This document shows, piece by piece, positions 17,135 through 25,993 of a stretch of DNA of 64,000 nt (positions are counted from its first letter, which is position 1; each line of letters starts with the position of its first letter). The notes beneath the pieces were generated by a model. The model made no database searches. It was not told the origin of the DNA and worked only from the letters and a program-made list of their open reading frames with translations. The translations under genes and the position numbers were made by a program. The DNA comes from Streptomyces hyaluromycini (GTDB taxonomy: Bacteria > Actinomycetota > Actinomycetes > Streptomycetales > Streptomycetaceae). The stretch spans positions 181,366 to 245,365 of the forward strand of contig NZ_BCFL01000030.1 of assembly GCF_002217755.1 (NCBI RefSeq), given 5' to 3'.

Positions 17135-20100
17135 ATGAGTGCCGCCGTGGAGCCCGCCACGGGCAGGGAGCCGGCGGGCCCGATACGTCCGCCCGGCGGC
17201 GGGCGGCTGACCTGGGTGCCGGAGGCCTTCGGGACCTTCTTCGGCACCCTCGCCCTGCTGTGCGCCCTGCTCTCCTTCGTCGCCCCGCTGCGCGTGCTCC
17301 TCCACCCGGCCGTGCACTTCATCGACGCCGTCGTGGTGCCCGTCAGCCCCAACCTGGCCTACGCGGTCTTCCTGTTCCTGCTCGGCGGCGCCACCGCCGC
17401 CCGCAAGAAGGTCGCCTGGTGGCTGGTGGTGATCTACCTCGGCCTGCTGGTGCTGGCCGACATCCTGACCATCGCCTTCGGCTTCGGCTGGTACCCGTTC
17501 AGCTCACTGGTGGTCTGCGGACTCGCCCTGGCCCTGCTGATCGTGGCCCGCCGGGAGTTCTACGCCGCCTCCCGAAGGGCCGCCGTGCGCCGGGCCCTCG
17601 GCGTCCTGCTGATCGGCCTGCTGGTGGCGATCCTGGCCGGCTGGGGCCTGGTCTCGCTCTTCCCCGGCTCGCTCCCGCACGGCCAGCACCTGGTCTGGGC
17701 GGCCGACCGGGTCTGCGGCGGCCTGGTCTCGGTCCGCAGCTACGGCGGCCGCCCGCCCCGCTTCGTCGCCTTCCTGCTCGGCCTCTTCGGCGCCCTCGCC
17801 CTGCTCAACGCCGCCGCCACCCTGTTCCGTTCGCAGCGCCTGGAAGCGGCCCTGCACGGCGACGAGGAGGCCCGCATCCGCGCCCTTCTCAAGGCCTACG
17901 GCGACCGGGACTCCCTCGGCTACTTCGCCACCCGCCGCGACAAGGCCGTCGTCTTCTCGCCCAGCGGCAAGGCCGCCGTCACCTACCGGGTCGAGGCCGG
18001 CGTCTGCCTGGCCAGCGGCGACCCCGTCGGCGATCCCGAGGCCTGGCCGCACGCCATCGCCGCCTGGCTGGACGTGGCCCGCCGGCACGCCTGGGCGCCT
18101 GCCGTGATGGGCGCCTCCGAGGACGGCGCCAGGGCCTATGTCCGCGCCGGCCTCGGCGCCCTGCAGCTCGGCGACGAGGCGATCCTGCACGTCGCCGGCT
18201 TCGACCTGGGCGGCCGCGAGATGCGGGTCACCCGGCAGGCCGTCAACCGCGTCCGGCGCACCGGCGCCAGCTGCCGCATCCACCGCCACGCCACCCTCAC
18301 CGAGACGGAGATGGAGGAGGTCGTCGACAGGGCCGACGCCTGGCGCGACACCGAGACCGAACGCGGCTTCTCCATGGCCCTGGACCGGCTCGGCGACCCC
18401 GCCGACGGCGACTGCCTGCTCGTCGAGGCCATGGCCGAGGACGGCAGACTGCTCGCCCTGCTCTCCTTCGTGCCCTGGGGAGCCGACGGCGTCTCCCTCG
18501 ACCTGATGCGCCGTGACCGCACCGCCCCCAACGGGGTGATGGAGTTCATGGTCGCCGACCTGTGCGCGGCCGCCCCCAAACTGGGCGTGCGCCGCATCTC
18601 GCTGAACTTCGCCGTCTTCCGCTCGGTCTTCGAGGAGGGCGCCCGCATCGGCGCCGGACCGGTGCTGCGGCTGTGGCGCGGGCTGCTGCTGTTCTTCTCC
18701 CGCTGGTGGCAGCTGGAGGCCCTGTACCGCTCCAACGCCAAGTACCGCCCCGAGTGGTACCCCCGCTTCCTCTGCTACGGCGACGCCGGCTCCCTGGCCC
18801 GGATCGGCCTGGCCTCCGGAATCGCCGAGGGCTTCGTCTCCGTACCGTCCCTGCGCACACTCTGGGGAAAGGGGCACCCGCAGACCGGACCGCGGCCCGT
18901 CGAGGCGCCGCCGTCCGCGCCGGTGGCCGGTGCCGACGCAGGGGACGAGACCGGGCCCGGCGCACCGGACGCCGGCCTGCCGGACCAGTTCCGGGTCCGG
19001 CGCCGCAAGCTGGACCGGCTGCGGGCGGCGGGCGTCGACCCCTACCCGGTGGCCGCCGGTGCACCGCTGCGCGCCCTCGCCGACGTGCGCGACGGCGAGA
19101 CGGCCACCGTCGCCGGGCGGATCATGCTGGTCCGCGACTTCGGCGGGATCGTCTTCGTGACGCTGCGCGACTGGTCCGGCGACCGCCAACTCGCCCTCAC
19201 CCGCGACGGGTCGGGACCCGCCCTCGACCGGTTCACCGCCGACACCGACATCGGCGACCAGATCACCGCCACCGGCCGGGCGGGCGTCAGCGACACGGGC
19301 GAACCGACCCTCTTCGTCACCGACTGGCAGCTCACCGCCAAGTGCCTGCGCCCGCTGCCCGACAAGTACCGCGGCCTCGCCGACCCCGAGGCCAGGGTCC
19401 GCCGCCGCTACCTCGACCTCGCCACCAGCCCCGCCGCCCGCGCCCTGGTCCGCGCCCGCTCCACCGCCGTACAGGCGCTGCGCCAGGGCCTCCTGGACCG
19501 CGGCTACCTGGAGGTCGAGACCCCGATGCTCCAGCAGATCCACGGCGGCGCCAACGCCCGCCCCTTCACCACCCACATCAACGCCTACGACCTCGACCTC
19601 TACCTCCGCATCGCCCCCGAGCTCTACCTGAAACGGCTCTGCGTCGGCGGTCTGGAGAAGGTCTTCGAACTGGGCCGGACCTTCCGCAACGAGGGCGTCT
19701 CCCACAAGCACAACCCCGAGTTCACGATGCTGGAGGCCTACCAGGCGTACGCCGACTACGACGTGATGCTCGACCTCGCCCGTGAGCTGATCCAGGGCGC
19801 CGCGACCGCCGCCCTCGGCGCGCCGGTGGCCCGCAGGGACGGCCGGGAGTACGACATCTCCGGCACCTGGCCGGTCAAGACCGTCCACGGGGCGATCTCC
19901 GAGGTGCTGGGGGAGGAGATCGGCCCCGGCACCGAGCTGCTGCGGCTGCACCGGCACTGCGACCGCGTCGGGGTGCCGTACACGGCCGACGACGGGCCCG
20001 GCGACGTGGTCCTTGAGATGTACGAGCGCCTGGTGGAGGAGCGCACCCAGCTGCCCACCTTCTACAAGGACTTCCCGATCGACGTCTCCCCGCTCACCCG

Positions 20101-20407
20101 GCAGCACCGCTCCGACCCGCGGCTCGCCGAACGCTGGGACCTGGTCGCCTTCGGCACCGAACTCGGCACCGCCTACTCCGAACTGACCGACCCCCTGGAA
20201 CAGCGCCGCCGGCTCACCGCCCAGTCGCTGCTCGCGGCCGGCGGGGACCCCGAGGCGATGGAGCTCGACGAGGACTTCCTCGACGCCCTCGAATACGCGA
20301 TGCCGCCCACCGGCGGGCTCGGTATCGGTGTCGACCGGATGGTCATGTTCCTCACCGGCCTGACCATCCGCGAGACGCTCCCCTTCCCACTGGTCCGCCA
20401 CCTTTGA
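17135..20407 (+). CDS. lysX: bifunctional lysylphosphatidylglycerol synthetase / lysine-tRNA ligase LysX
   Basis: A 1090-residue fusion. Residues about 35-260 hold six or seven membrane helices. Residues about 270-590 are the phosphatidylglycerol lysyltransferase domain (GYFATRRDKAVVFSPSGKAA, then SLDLMRRD). Residues about 620-1085 are a class II lysyl-tRNA synthetase with motif 2 FELGRTFRNEG and motif 3 GIGVDRMVMFL. The protein charges tRNA-Lys and moves lysine to phosphatidylglycerol, lowering surface charge and increasing resistance to cationic peptides, as known for mycobacterial LysX. The ATG at 17135 immediately precedes the first helices. Length is close to the mycobacterial protein. 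Confidence 0.92.
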   Translation: MSAAVEPATGREPAGPIRPPGGGRLTWVPEAFGTFFGTLALLCALLSFVAPLRVLLHPAVHFIDAVVVPVSPNLAYAVFLFLLGGATAARKKVAWWLVVIYLGLLVLADILTIAFGFGWYPFSSLVVCGLALALLIVARREFYAASRRAAVRRALGVLLIGLLVAILAGWGLVSLFPGSLPHGQHLVWAADRVCGGLVSVRSYGGRPPRFVAFLLGLFGALALLNAAATLFRSQRLEAALHGDEEARIRALLKAYGDRDSLGYFATRRDKAVVFSPSGKAAVTYRVEAGVCLASGDPVGDPEAWPHAIAAWLDVARRHAWAPAVMGASEDGARAYVRAGLGALQLGDEAILHVAGFDLGGREMRVTRQAVNRVRRTGASCRIHRHATLTETEMEEVVDRADAWRDTETERGFSMALDRLGDPADGDCLLVEAMAEDGRLLALLSFVPWGADGVSLDLMRRDRTAPNGVMEFMVADLCAAAPKLGVRRISLNFAVFRSVFEEGARIGAGPVLRLWRGLLLFFSRWWQLEALYRSNAKYRPEWYPRFLCYGDAGSLARIGLASGIAEGFVSVPSLRTLWGKGHPQTGPRPVEAPPSAPVAGADAGDETGPGAPDAGLPDQFRVRRRKLDRLRAAGVDPYPVAAGAPLRALADVRDGETATVAGRIMLVRDFGGIVFVTLRDWSGDRQLALTRDGSGPALDRFTADTDIGDQITATGRAGVSDTGEPTLFVTDWQLTAKCLRPLPDKYRGLADPEARVRRRYLDLATSPAARALVRARSTAVQALRQGLLDRGYLEVETPMLQQIHGGANARPFTTHINAYDLDLYLRIAPELYLKRLCVGGLEKVFELGRTFRNEGVSHKHNPEFTMLEAYQAYADYDVMLDLARELIQGAATAALGAPVARRDGREYDISGTWPVKTVHGAISEVLGEEIGPGTELLRLHRHCDRVGVPYTADDGPGDVVLEMYERLVEERTQLPTFYKDFPIDVSPLTRQHRSDPRLAERWDLVAFGTELGTAYSELTDPLEQRRRLTAQSLLAAGGDPEAMELDEDFLDALEYAMPPTGGLGIGVDRMVMFLTGLTIRETLPFPLVRHL

Positions 20408-20523
20408 TACTTTTTGTTCTTTTCTTACCGAAACCTCCCGATGCTGGTCCGTGCGGGTGCTTTCCCGCCGCCGCACCGGTGTCGAAGTGGTGCGCCGGAG
20501 CCCCGCCGGGCGACTGATGACTC

Positions 20524-21357
20524 ATGGAGAAGGATCAGTTGTTCACCCGACGCCGGCTGCTGCTCGCCGGCGGTGCCGCTCTGGGATCCGCGGCCACCGC
20601 GGGAGTCGTGCTGGCGAGCAGCGCCGAGGAAGGGGCCGGCGGAGTCGCCCCGGCCGCGGGGGCGCAGGCCCGCCCGGCGCTCAAGTCCTCCGCCTTCCGG
20701 CTCCAGCCGCTCACCGGATACGGCCCGCCGCCCGCCGGGCCGGGCAAGCTCAAGGTCCGCAAGGAACCCATCACGGAGATCTCCCGCAGCGGCAGACGCA
20801 TGATGCTCACCTTCGACGACGGCCCCAACCCGAACTACACCCCGCACATCCTGGACACCCTCGCCAAGTACGACGTGCGGGCGATGTTCTTCCTGTGCGG
20901 GGAGTGCATCGTCGTGAACCGGGAACTGGTCGCGCGGATGGCCGAGGAGGGGCATGTGGTGGGCAACCACACCTGGACGCATCCGCTGCTGACCACCCTC
21001 GACCGAAGTGAGATCCGCGACGAGATGACGAGCACCAGCGACGTCATCGAGGACACCTACGGTGAACGCCCGCAGTGGTTCCGCGCGCCCTACGGCGCCT
21101 GGAACCGCGCGGCCTTCCAACTCGGCGCCGAGATGGGCATGGAGCCGATGGCCTGGACCGTGGACAGCACCGACTGGACCGTCCCGGGCACCCGTACCAT
21201 CGTCGACACGATCGAGAACGGCGCCGCCCCCGGTGTCGTGGTCCTCTCCCACGACGCCGGGGGCGACCGCTCGCAGAGCGTCCAGGCCCTGCGTGAGTAT
21301 CTGCCCTATCTGCTGGACAACGGTTATCACCTGACCGTGCCGCGCCGCCGTATGTGA
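20524..21357 (+). CDS. Tat-exported polysaccharide deacetylase (NodB homology, CE4)
   Basis: A 277-residue secreted enzyme. The N-terminus has a twin-arginine-type signal (TRRRLLLAGGAALG). The NodB domain from about residue 85 shows TFDDGPNPNYTP (catalytic Asp and metal Asp), NHTWTHP (His-x3-His metal ligands), RAPYGAWN and VVLSHDAGG. It would N-deacetylate a GlcNAc polymer such as peptidoglycan or chitin. It precedes a convergent sortase gene by 28 bases, in keeping with a cell-wall role. Confidence 0.88.
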   Translation: MEKDQLFTRRRLLLAGGAALGSAATAGVVLASSAEEGAGGVAPAAGAQARPALKSSAFRLQPLTGYGPPPAGPGKLKVRKEPITEISRSGRRMMLTFDDGPNPNYTPHILDTLAKYDVRAMFFLCGECIVVNRELVARMAEEGHVVGNHTWTHPLLTTLDRSEIRDEMTSTSDVIEDTYGERPQWFRAPYGAWNRAAFQLGAEMGMEPMAWTVDSTDWTVPGTRTIVDTIENGAAPGVVVLSHDAGGDRSQSVQALREYLPYLLDNGYHLTVPRRRM

Positions 21358-21385
21358 ACGGGCCCGCGCCCGCCCGGTGGTGGCC

Positions 21386-22060
21386 TCAGCGGGCCTCGAC
21401 CAGGCGGGCGAAGACCACGACGTTCCCGTCGTAGCCGTTCTGCTTCGAGAAACCGCCGCCGCAGGTGATGACCCGCAACTCCGGTGTGCCCTTGGAACCG
21501 TAGACCCGGTCGCCCGGGAAACCGGCCTTCGCGAAGACCTCGATTCCGTAGATCTCGAACACGGCCGTCCTGCCGTCCTGGCGGTCGACCTCGATCCGGT
21601 TTCCCTTCTTCAGGGAACCGAGTCCGTAGAAGACCGCCGGACCCTTCGTGTTGTCGACATGGCCCACGACGACGGACGTGCCGTTCTCCCCGGGCGAGAC
21701 ACCCCCGGTGAACCACCCGGCCAGATTGGGGTCCTCCGGCGGCGGTGCCGCGATCCAGCCGTCCGTGTCCAGACCCACCGGCATCACCGGTGCGTCGACC
21801 CGGATCGCGGGGATCCTGATCCGGTCCGCCGTGGCGAACGGCAGCGGGGCGGGAGCCGTGGCGAAGGTGCCCGGGACCGTGGTACGGCTGTCCGGGGCGG
21901 CGGCCGAGGCCGGCTGCGGGGGACCGATGTCGAACTCTCCCGAACCGTTCCGAATGAGTGCCAGACCGGTCAGCAGAACGAGCGCTATCACGCCCCAGGG
22001 GGCACGCTTCCTCCGCCGCTCCTCCTCTTCGGCCAGCTCGGAAAGTTCGGACGCAGACAT
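21386..22060 (-). CDS. class F sortase
   Basis: A 224-residue membrane-anchored transpeptidase. The N-terminal helix is at about residues 21-37 (APWGVIALVLLTGLALI), followed by a Pro/Ala linker. The catalytic domain shows His in VVVGHVDN, Cys in ITCGGG and Arg in VVVFARL, which complete the sortase triad. The ATG at 22060 follows GAGAGGGGATGGCGA. Class F enzymes are the actinobacterial sortases whose substrates are poorly defined. Two candidate substrates without LPXTG are encoded directly next to it. Confidence 0.88.
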   Translation of the reverse strand: MSASELSELAEEEERRRKRAPWGVIALVLLTGLALIRNGSGEFDIGPPQPASAAAPDSRTTVPGTFATAPAPLPFATADRIRIPAIRVDAPVMPVGLDTDGWIAAPPPEDPNLAGWFTGGVSPGENGTSVVVGHVDNTKGPAVFYGLGSLKKGNRIEVDRQDGRTAVFEIYGIEVFAKAGFPGDRVYGSKGTPELRVITCGGGFSKQNGYDGNVVVFARLVEAR

Positions 22061-22395
22061 TCGCCATCCCCTCTCGACGCGGCCGCCTTCAGGTCCGTAT
22101 TGCGCATGGGAAAAAGCTAAGTCCCCCACGCGTGTGCGGCGACGGGGCGACGGGCGAACGGGTGGCCCGCGGGTATTCCGGTGAGCCATCCGAGTTGCCG
22201 TTCCCAGGATTTTTCTGACGGTCCGTGACCTGCGGCAATATCCGATTGTGCGCTTTTCTCTCGGCGTGTCCCCTCACCAGGACGGACCATTCTCGAAATG
22301 CGGGCGTGTTCTGGGCATCTGAGGGTCTTGTCGGGAGGTGCTTTCTCGCCGATCCACCGGGGACCGTTCCCGGGGCGCCTTCCGCGGAGGAAGAG

Positions 22396-23277
22396 ATGCG
22401 AAACTCACGTGCGCTGGCGGCCGCGTGCACAGTGGTCGCCGTTCTCGGCGCCGCCGCCCCCGTGGCCGTCGCCGACGGCCTGGGCAACCCCGGCGGCCCG
22501 CCCAACACCCAGGCCCCGGTCGTCGGTGGGACGGGCGTCGCCCCCGGGACCGGTGTCGGTGGTATCGGCGGCGTCGGTGGTGTCGGTGGCGTCGGTGGTG
22601 TCGGGGTCGCCCCTGGTGTCGGCGGTGTCGGGGTCGTTCCTGGAGTCGCGGTTCCCGGAGTGGGCGTCCCCGGGTTCGGCGTGGGCGGGTTCGGCGGTGA
22701 CGGGCGGTCCAACAACGGCTTCGGCGGACGGGGCGGCGAGGGGCGCTTCGACAACCGCTTCGACGGACGGGGCGGGGACGGGCGCTTCGACAACCGCTTC
22801 GACGGACGGGGTGGAGACGGGCGCTTCGACGACTTCGACGGCAGGGGTGACGGGCGCTTCGACGACTTCGACGGCCGGGGCGACGGCGCGCGCGACATCG
22901 TCGCCCAGCCCCGGTCGATCGCCACCGGCCAGCGGCTCACCGTCACCGTCAACAACTGCCGCAACGGCGTCATGACCTCCCGTGCCTTCCACACGGCGCC
23001 GCTGTTTCCGTTCGGCGGCGACATGGCGCGTGGTGTCGCCACCATCGAACGGAACGCCAGCCCGGGCCCCTACGACCTGACCGTCCGCTGCGACGGGCGC
23101 ACCCTGCTCCGGCGGTCCGCGTTCTTCGTGCTCGGCGGGGTGCGCGGCGGACTCGGCGGCAGCATCTCCACCGGGGCCACCCCGACCGACATGGCGATCG
23201 GCGGCGGCATGGTGGGCGCTGCCGTGCTCGCCGGCTGCGGGTTCTGGGTGCGCCGACGGAGCGAGAAGCGGATCTGA
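22396..23277 (+). CDS. secreted wall-associated protein: repeat stalk, Cys2 Ig-like domain, C-terminal membrane anchor
   Basis: A 293-residue protein with signal peptide (cleavage near AVADG). A Gly/Val-rich segment (about 40-95) and an Asp/Gly/Arg repeat segment (about 100-165, units of FDGRGGDGRFDN type) follow. Next is a domain with two cysteines (VTVNNC and LTVRCDG, about 170-245). The tail reads GGSISTG, then a hydrophobic helix and VRRRSEKR. GGAGG lies 6 bases before the ATG. The tail resembles a sorting signal without LPXTG. A paralogue at 23343-24122 has the domains in another order. Confidence 0.8.
   Translation: MRNSRALAAACTVVAVLGAAAPVAVADGLGNPGGPPNTQAPVVGGTGVAPGTGVGGIGGVGGVGGVGGVGVAPGVGGVGVVPGVAVPGVGVPGFGVGGFGGDGRSNNGFGGRGGEGRFDNRFDGRGGDGRFDNRFDGRGGDGRFDDFDGRGDGRFDDFDGRGDGARDIVAQPRSIATGQRLTVTVNNCRNGVMTSRAFHTAPLFPFGGDMARGVATIERNASPGPYDLTVRCDGRTLLRRSAFFVLGGVRGGLGGSISTGATPTDMAIGGGMVGAAVLAGCGFWVRRRSEKRI
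22735..22885 (+). repeat. in-frame tandem repeat encoding Asp/Gly/Arg stalk
   Basis: Units of 33 to 36 bases built on CGCTTCGACAACCGCTTCGA and GGACGGGGCGG repeat without spacers, then shorten to 24-base units encoding FDDFDGRGDGR. Units stay in frame. This is a coding minisatellite prone to length change, not a CRISPR array. Confidence 0.75.
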
Positions 23278-23280
23278 CCC

Positions 23281-23328
23281 GGCGGGCCTGCGCCCCGGTC
23301 CCTCGGCGGACCCGGGCCCAGGCCCGCC
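23281..23328. terminator. bidirectional hairpin between convergent genes
   Basis: GGCGGGCCTG at 23281-23290 pairs perfectly with CAGGCCCGCC at 23319-23328, and CCGGTCC/GGACCCGG can extend the stem inside. It lies between the stops of two convergent genes. No U-tract follows, as is common in high-GC actinobacteria. Confidence 0.6.
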
Positions 23329-23342
23329 CCGCCACGTCCTGG

Positions 23343-24122
23343 TCAGGCGCGGTCCTCGCCGGAGTGCCTGCGCGAGCGCCGGTACGCCGTACCGACCGAG
23401 CCGACGACGAGCGCCGCGCCGAGGCCGATCTCCTGGAGGTCGAACCCGCCGATGCTGCCGCCCTCACCGGCCTGGACCCCCCGCCCGGGCGGAATGGGCT
23501 GCGGGTTGAGCGACTGGCCGCTGCCGGAACCGTCGTCCGTGCGCCCGTCGGTACCGGCGTCGGCGCGGCTGTCCGTGCCGCTGTCGGTGCGCCCGTCGGT
23601 GCGATCGCCGCTGTGCCCGCCCGTACTGCTGTCGGTGCGCCCGTCCGTACGTCCGCCGTCGGTCCCGCCGCTCTGGTCGTCGGCGCGCCCGTTTCCGTCC
23701 TCGTTGCCGTGCCCGTCGGTGCGTCCGTCCGTATGCCCGTCGCCGTGTCCGGCCGACGTGCCGCTCGCGATGGCCAGTTCGGTCGAGGCGCTGGACCCGT
23801 CGCAGTTGAACGTCACCCGGTACGACGCCTGCGACTTCGCGTTCCGGTCGACCGTGGCCGTCACCGAGTCCCGCTCCGACGGGATGCTGACCGTGTCGAA
23901 CACGCCCGAGGTGACCGTCGCGGCGCCCCGGCAGCCGCTGCCGCGGTCCAGATGCAGACTCACCCGGCCGCCCGCCGTCACGGTGGTGGGCGTCACCCGG
24001 AAGCCGAAGGACGAGCCGTCCCGGCCCCCGTCGCCGCTGTCGCTCGCGAGGATGGCCGGAGCGGAGAGGGCGAGAGCACCGACACCCAGCAGTGCGGCCG
24101 AAGCAACGCGTATCGCGCGCAT
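23343..24122 (-). CDS. secreted wall-associated protein: Cys2 Ig-like domain, DGR-rich stalk, C-terminal membrane anchor
   Basis: A 259-residue protein with signal peptide ending near AILAS. The two-cysteine domain (about 35-125; RGSGC and TFNCDG) comes first. An Asp/Gly/Arg/Thr-rich stalk (about 130-205, many TDGRTDG-like units) follows, then GGSIGG, a hydrophobic helix and a YRRSRRH tail. GGAGG precedes the ATG at 24122. Shared features with the gene at 22396-23277 are the ATVDRNA/ATIERNA segment, the CDG cysteine, the GGSI box and the Arg tail. It is probably sorted or retained at the envelope; the function is unknown. Confidence 0.78.
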   Translation of the reverse strand: MRAIRVASAALLGVGALALSAPAILASDSGDGGRDGSSFGFRVTPTTVTAGGRVSLHLDRGSGCRGAATVTSGVFDTVSIPSERDSVTATVDRNAKSQASYRVTFNCDGSSASTELAIASGTSAGHGDGHTDGRTDGHGNEDGNGRADDQSGGTDGGRTDGRTDSSTGGHSGDRTDGRTDSGTDSRADAGTDGRTDDGSGSGQSLNPQPIPPGRGVQAGEGGSIGGFDLQEIGLGAALVVGSVGTAYRRSRRHSGEDRA

Positions 24123-24317
24123 GGTGGTTCCTCCGGTCCCCGAGGAGCAGCATGCGGACCTGTTCCGCCAGTGCCGGGAATGCACCTCGATGATCGGAAC
24201 GCTAGAAACATCCGCACACGCGCGCGATCGCAGTAGTGCGAACGGGGGAGATGACTGGGCCGTCCGGGGGACCTCGACGGCGTGGCGCGACGTCCCCCGG
24301 GGCGCTCCGGGACCTCG

Positions 24318-25082
24318 CTACCCCTTGATGTGCGGGAAGAGGTTCAGGAACGGCTGTGCCGTCGCCGTGATGCCGCGGCTGTACGGTTCGTCGAAGTCCC
24401 AGATCAGGAACAGCATGAAGGTGATGGTCGCGGAGAACAGGCCGGCGAGGATCAGCTCGCGCCGGGTGCGCCTGATCTGCAGCGCGAAGACCATGCCGAT
24501 GGTGATCGCCGCTCCGGTCAGCAGCCCGATCCACACCACGTTCGGCATGGTCGCGCCGGTCGAGTCGGCCCGGGCGCTGCGCGCCTGGTCGAGAGCGGCC
24601 ACCTGGTCCACCAGCGGCTGGTAGGCCTGCGCCTGGAAGTCGGTCTGCGGTTCGTAGTCGGTGACGTCCTGACGGATCTGCGCGAGCAGATCGGCACCGC
24701 GCCGGGAGAGCCGGCCGTGGTCGGCCATCTCCTTCCATTCCTTGCCGACGACCTGGGCGGCATAGGCGTCGACGTCCGCCCGGATCCGGTCACGCGTGTC
24801 GGGCGAATACACCCGCACCCGTTCGTAGATCTCGTGCAGCGCCTGCGCCTCCGCCTGCACATGGTCCTGGGCGGCGCTGCGGGCCTCCCACACCCCGGCC
24901 ACCGCCAGACCGAGGACGATGGCGTAGATGACGCCGATCCACATGGTCATGTACTCGATGACGTCCGGCGTCTCGGAGGGATCCTCGTCCTCCGCCGCCC
25001 TCTTGTCGCGAACGAGGGTGATGATCACGACCACGGCGACGGCCGCGAGCATCGCGAGGACGAGAACAAGCCAATCCGGCAA
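24318..25082 (-). CDS. DUF4239-like four-helix membrane protein
   Basis: A 254-residue protein with two N-terminal helices (about 2-24 and 45-68), a soluble helical region rich in Gln, Ala and Asp (about 70-175), and two C-terminal helices (about 180-235). The layout and the segment WIGVIYAIVLGLAVAGVWEA match the DUF4239 family, which is bestrophin-like. No catalytic motif is evident. It lies upstream of the wall-protein gene 23343-24122 on the same strand, with a 195-base gap. Confidence 0.72.
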   Translation of the reverse strand: MPDWLVLVLAMLAAVAVVVIITLVRDKRAAEDEDPSETPDVIEYMTMWIGVIYAIVLGLAVAGVWEARSAAQDHVQAEAQALHEIYERVRVYSPDTRDRIRADVDAYAAQVVGKEWKEMADHGRLSRRGADLLAQIRQDVTDYEPQTDFQAQAYQPLVDQVAALDQARSARADSTGATMPNVVWIGLLTGAAITIGMVFALQIRRTRRELILAGLFSATITFMLFLIWDFDEPYSRGITATAQPFLNLFPHIKG

Positions 25083-25113
25083 CGGAAGCCTCCAGGAATC
25101 AGTGGGCCGGCCG

Positions 25114-25737
25114 TCAGCGCGCGCGGAACGCGGCGACGGCGATGATCGCGGGTACGGCGATGAGCAGGACGTAGGTGACCGGGGAGGTGCGGTTCGGGGC
25201 CGCCGCGCCGGTCGACTGGACGTGGTACGGCGGGTAGGTCACCGGGGTCGGCGAGGGCCGCGGGGTGGGCTTCGGCGACGGGGCGGGGGGCGGCGTCGGC
25301 TTGGGCCGGGGCCGCGGAGCCGGCGGCGGGGGCGGAGTGGGCGTGGGTTTCGGGGCCGGCGCCCGCCGGGGTGGTGGCGGTGGTGCCGGGCGCGGCGCCG
25401 GCGGGCGGCTGTGCGTCGGCTTCGGCGTCGGGGTGGGTTCGGGAGTCGGTGAGGGCGTCGGTGTCGGGGTGGGCGTCGGAGTGGGCGTGGGCGTCGGGGT
25501 GGGCGTGGGGCAGGGCGGCGGGGTGGGCGCCGGACACGGCGGGGGAGTGGGCCAGGAGCCCCCGGCGACGGCCACCGCGTGAATGCCGTCGGGGCCCGTC
25601 GAGGCGGAGGCGCAGGCGTCGGCCGACGCCGTGCCGACCGGGCAGCCCACCAGGGTCCACGTCAGCGTCAGCAGGGCCAACACCCTCGGGACGGGCGCGA
25701 GTCTGGTCGCTTCGGGTGCATGCACGACGGAGATCAT
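25114..25737 (-). CDS. Pro/Thr-rich stalk protein with signal peptide and C-terminal helix
   Basis: A 207-residue low-complexity protein. A signal-like helix (LALLTLTWTLVGC) is followed by a short Ala/Ser/Gly region, then about 110 residues of PTPTP, PPPP and PKPTP repeats. It ends in a hydrophobic helix YVLLIAVPAIIAVAAF and a short RAR tail. Such stalks extend through the peptidoglycan. LVGC could be a lipobox, which would give two membrane attachments. The ATG at 25737 has only a weak ribosome site. It may be co-transcribed with the DUF4239-like gene 31 bases downstream. Confidence 0.7.
   Translation of the reverse strand: MISVVHAPEATRLAPVPRVLALLTLTWTLVGCPVGTASADACASASTGPDGIHAVAVAGGSWPTPPPCPAPTPPPCPTPTPTPTPTPTPTPTPTPSPTPEPTPTPKPTHSRPPAPRPAPPPPPRRAPAPKPTPTPPPPPAPRPRPKPTPPPAPSPKPTPRPSPTPVTYPPYHVQSTGAAAPNRTSPVTYVLLIAVPAIIAVAAFRAR
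25437..25520 (-). repeat. hexamer-type coding repeat (Pro-Thr)
   Basis: On the plus strand GTGGGCGTCGG and GTGGGCGTGG units recur, encoding alternating Thr and Pro on the minus strand. The array is short, degenerate and in frame, and is a likely site of slippage. Confidence 0.6.
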
Positions 25738-25993
25738 GGGGCGTCGGGCGCCGTCGTACGCCGGAGTACCGGGTGATTGGCCCGAACGGGGGACATGCGG
25801 CGTAAACCGGTTTGAATCATGCCGTCCCGCGGATGGCTCGAAGCGTACGCCCGTGCGGGACGGGGGCCGCGGCCACAGTGTGCCGAAAGAAATTTGTGCG
25901 CCCGTTGAACACTTCGGCCCCCGGCATCCGTACCTGGTGTCGTGCGGCGGCACAGAGGCGCTGCAATAACCAGGCGATTATGGGGAGTTGACG

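Noticed and set aside
17504..20476. Very long minus-strand open frame opposite lysX, and similar ones opposite the phosphatase (5146-7884) and Clp genes (49894-52602)
   Set aside because: These follow the third-codon G+C pattern of the real gene on the other strand, lack ribosome sites and give repetitive Gly/Val/Asp composition without recognisable domains.
22061..22395. Small gene in the 335-base gap upstream of the wall-protein gene
   Set aside because: Short open frames lack ribosome sites and typical codon use; I see only a likely promoter region and the GGAGG before 22396.
22735..22885. Possible CRISPR array
   Set aside because: Repeats are contiguous, in frame and encode a protein stalk; no spacers or cas genes.
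25437..25520. Possible regulatory tandem repeat
   Set aside because: Fully explained as Pro-Thr codons inside a stalk protein gene.
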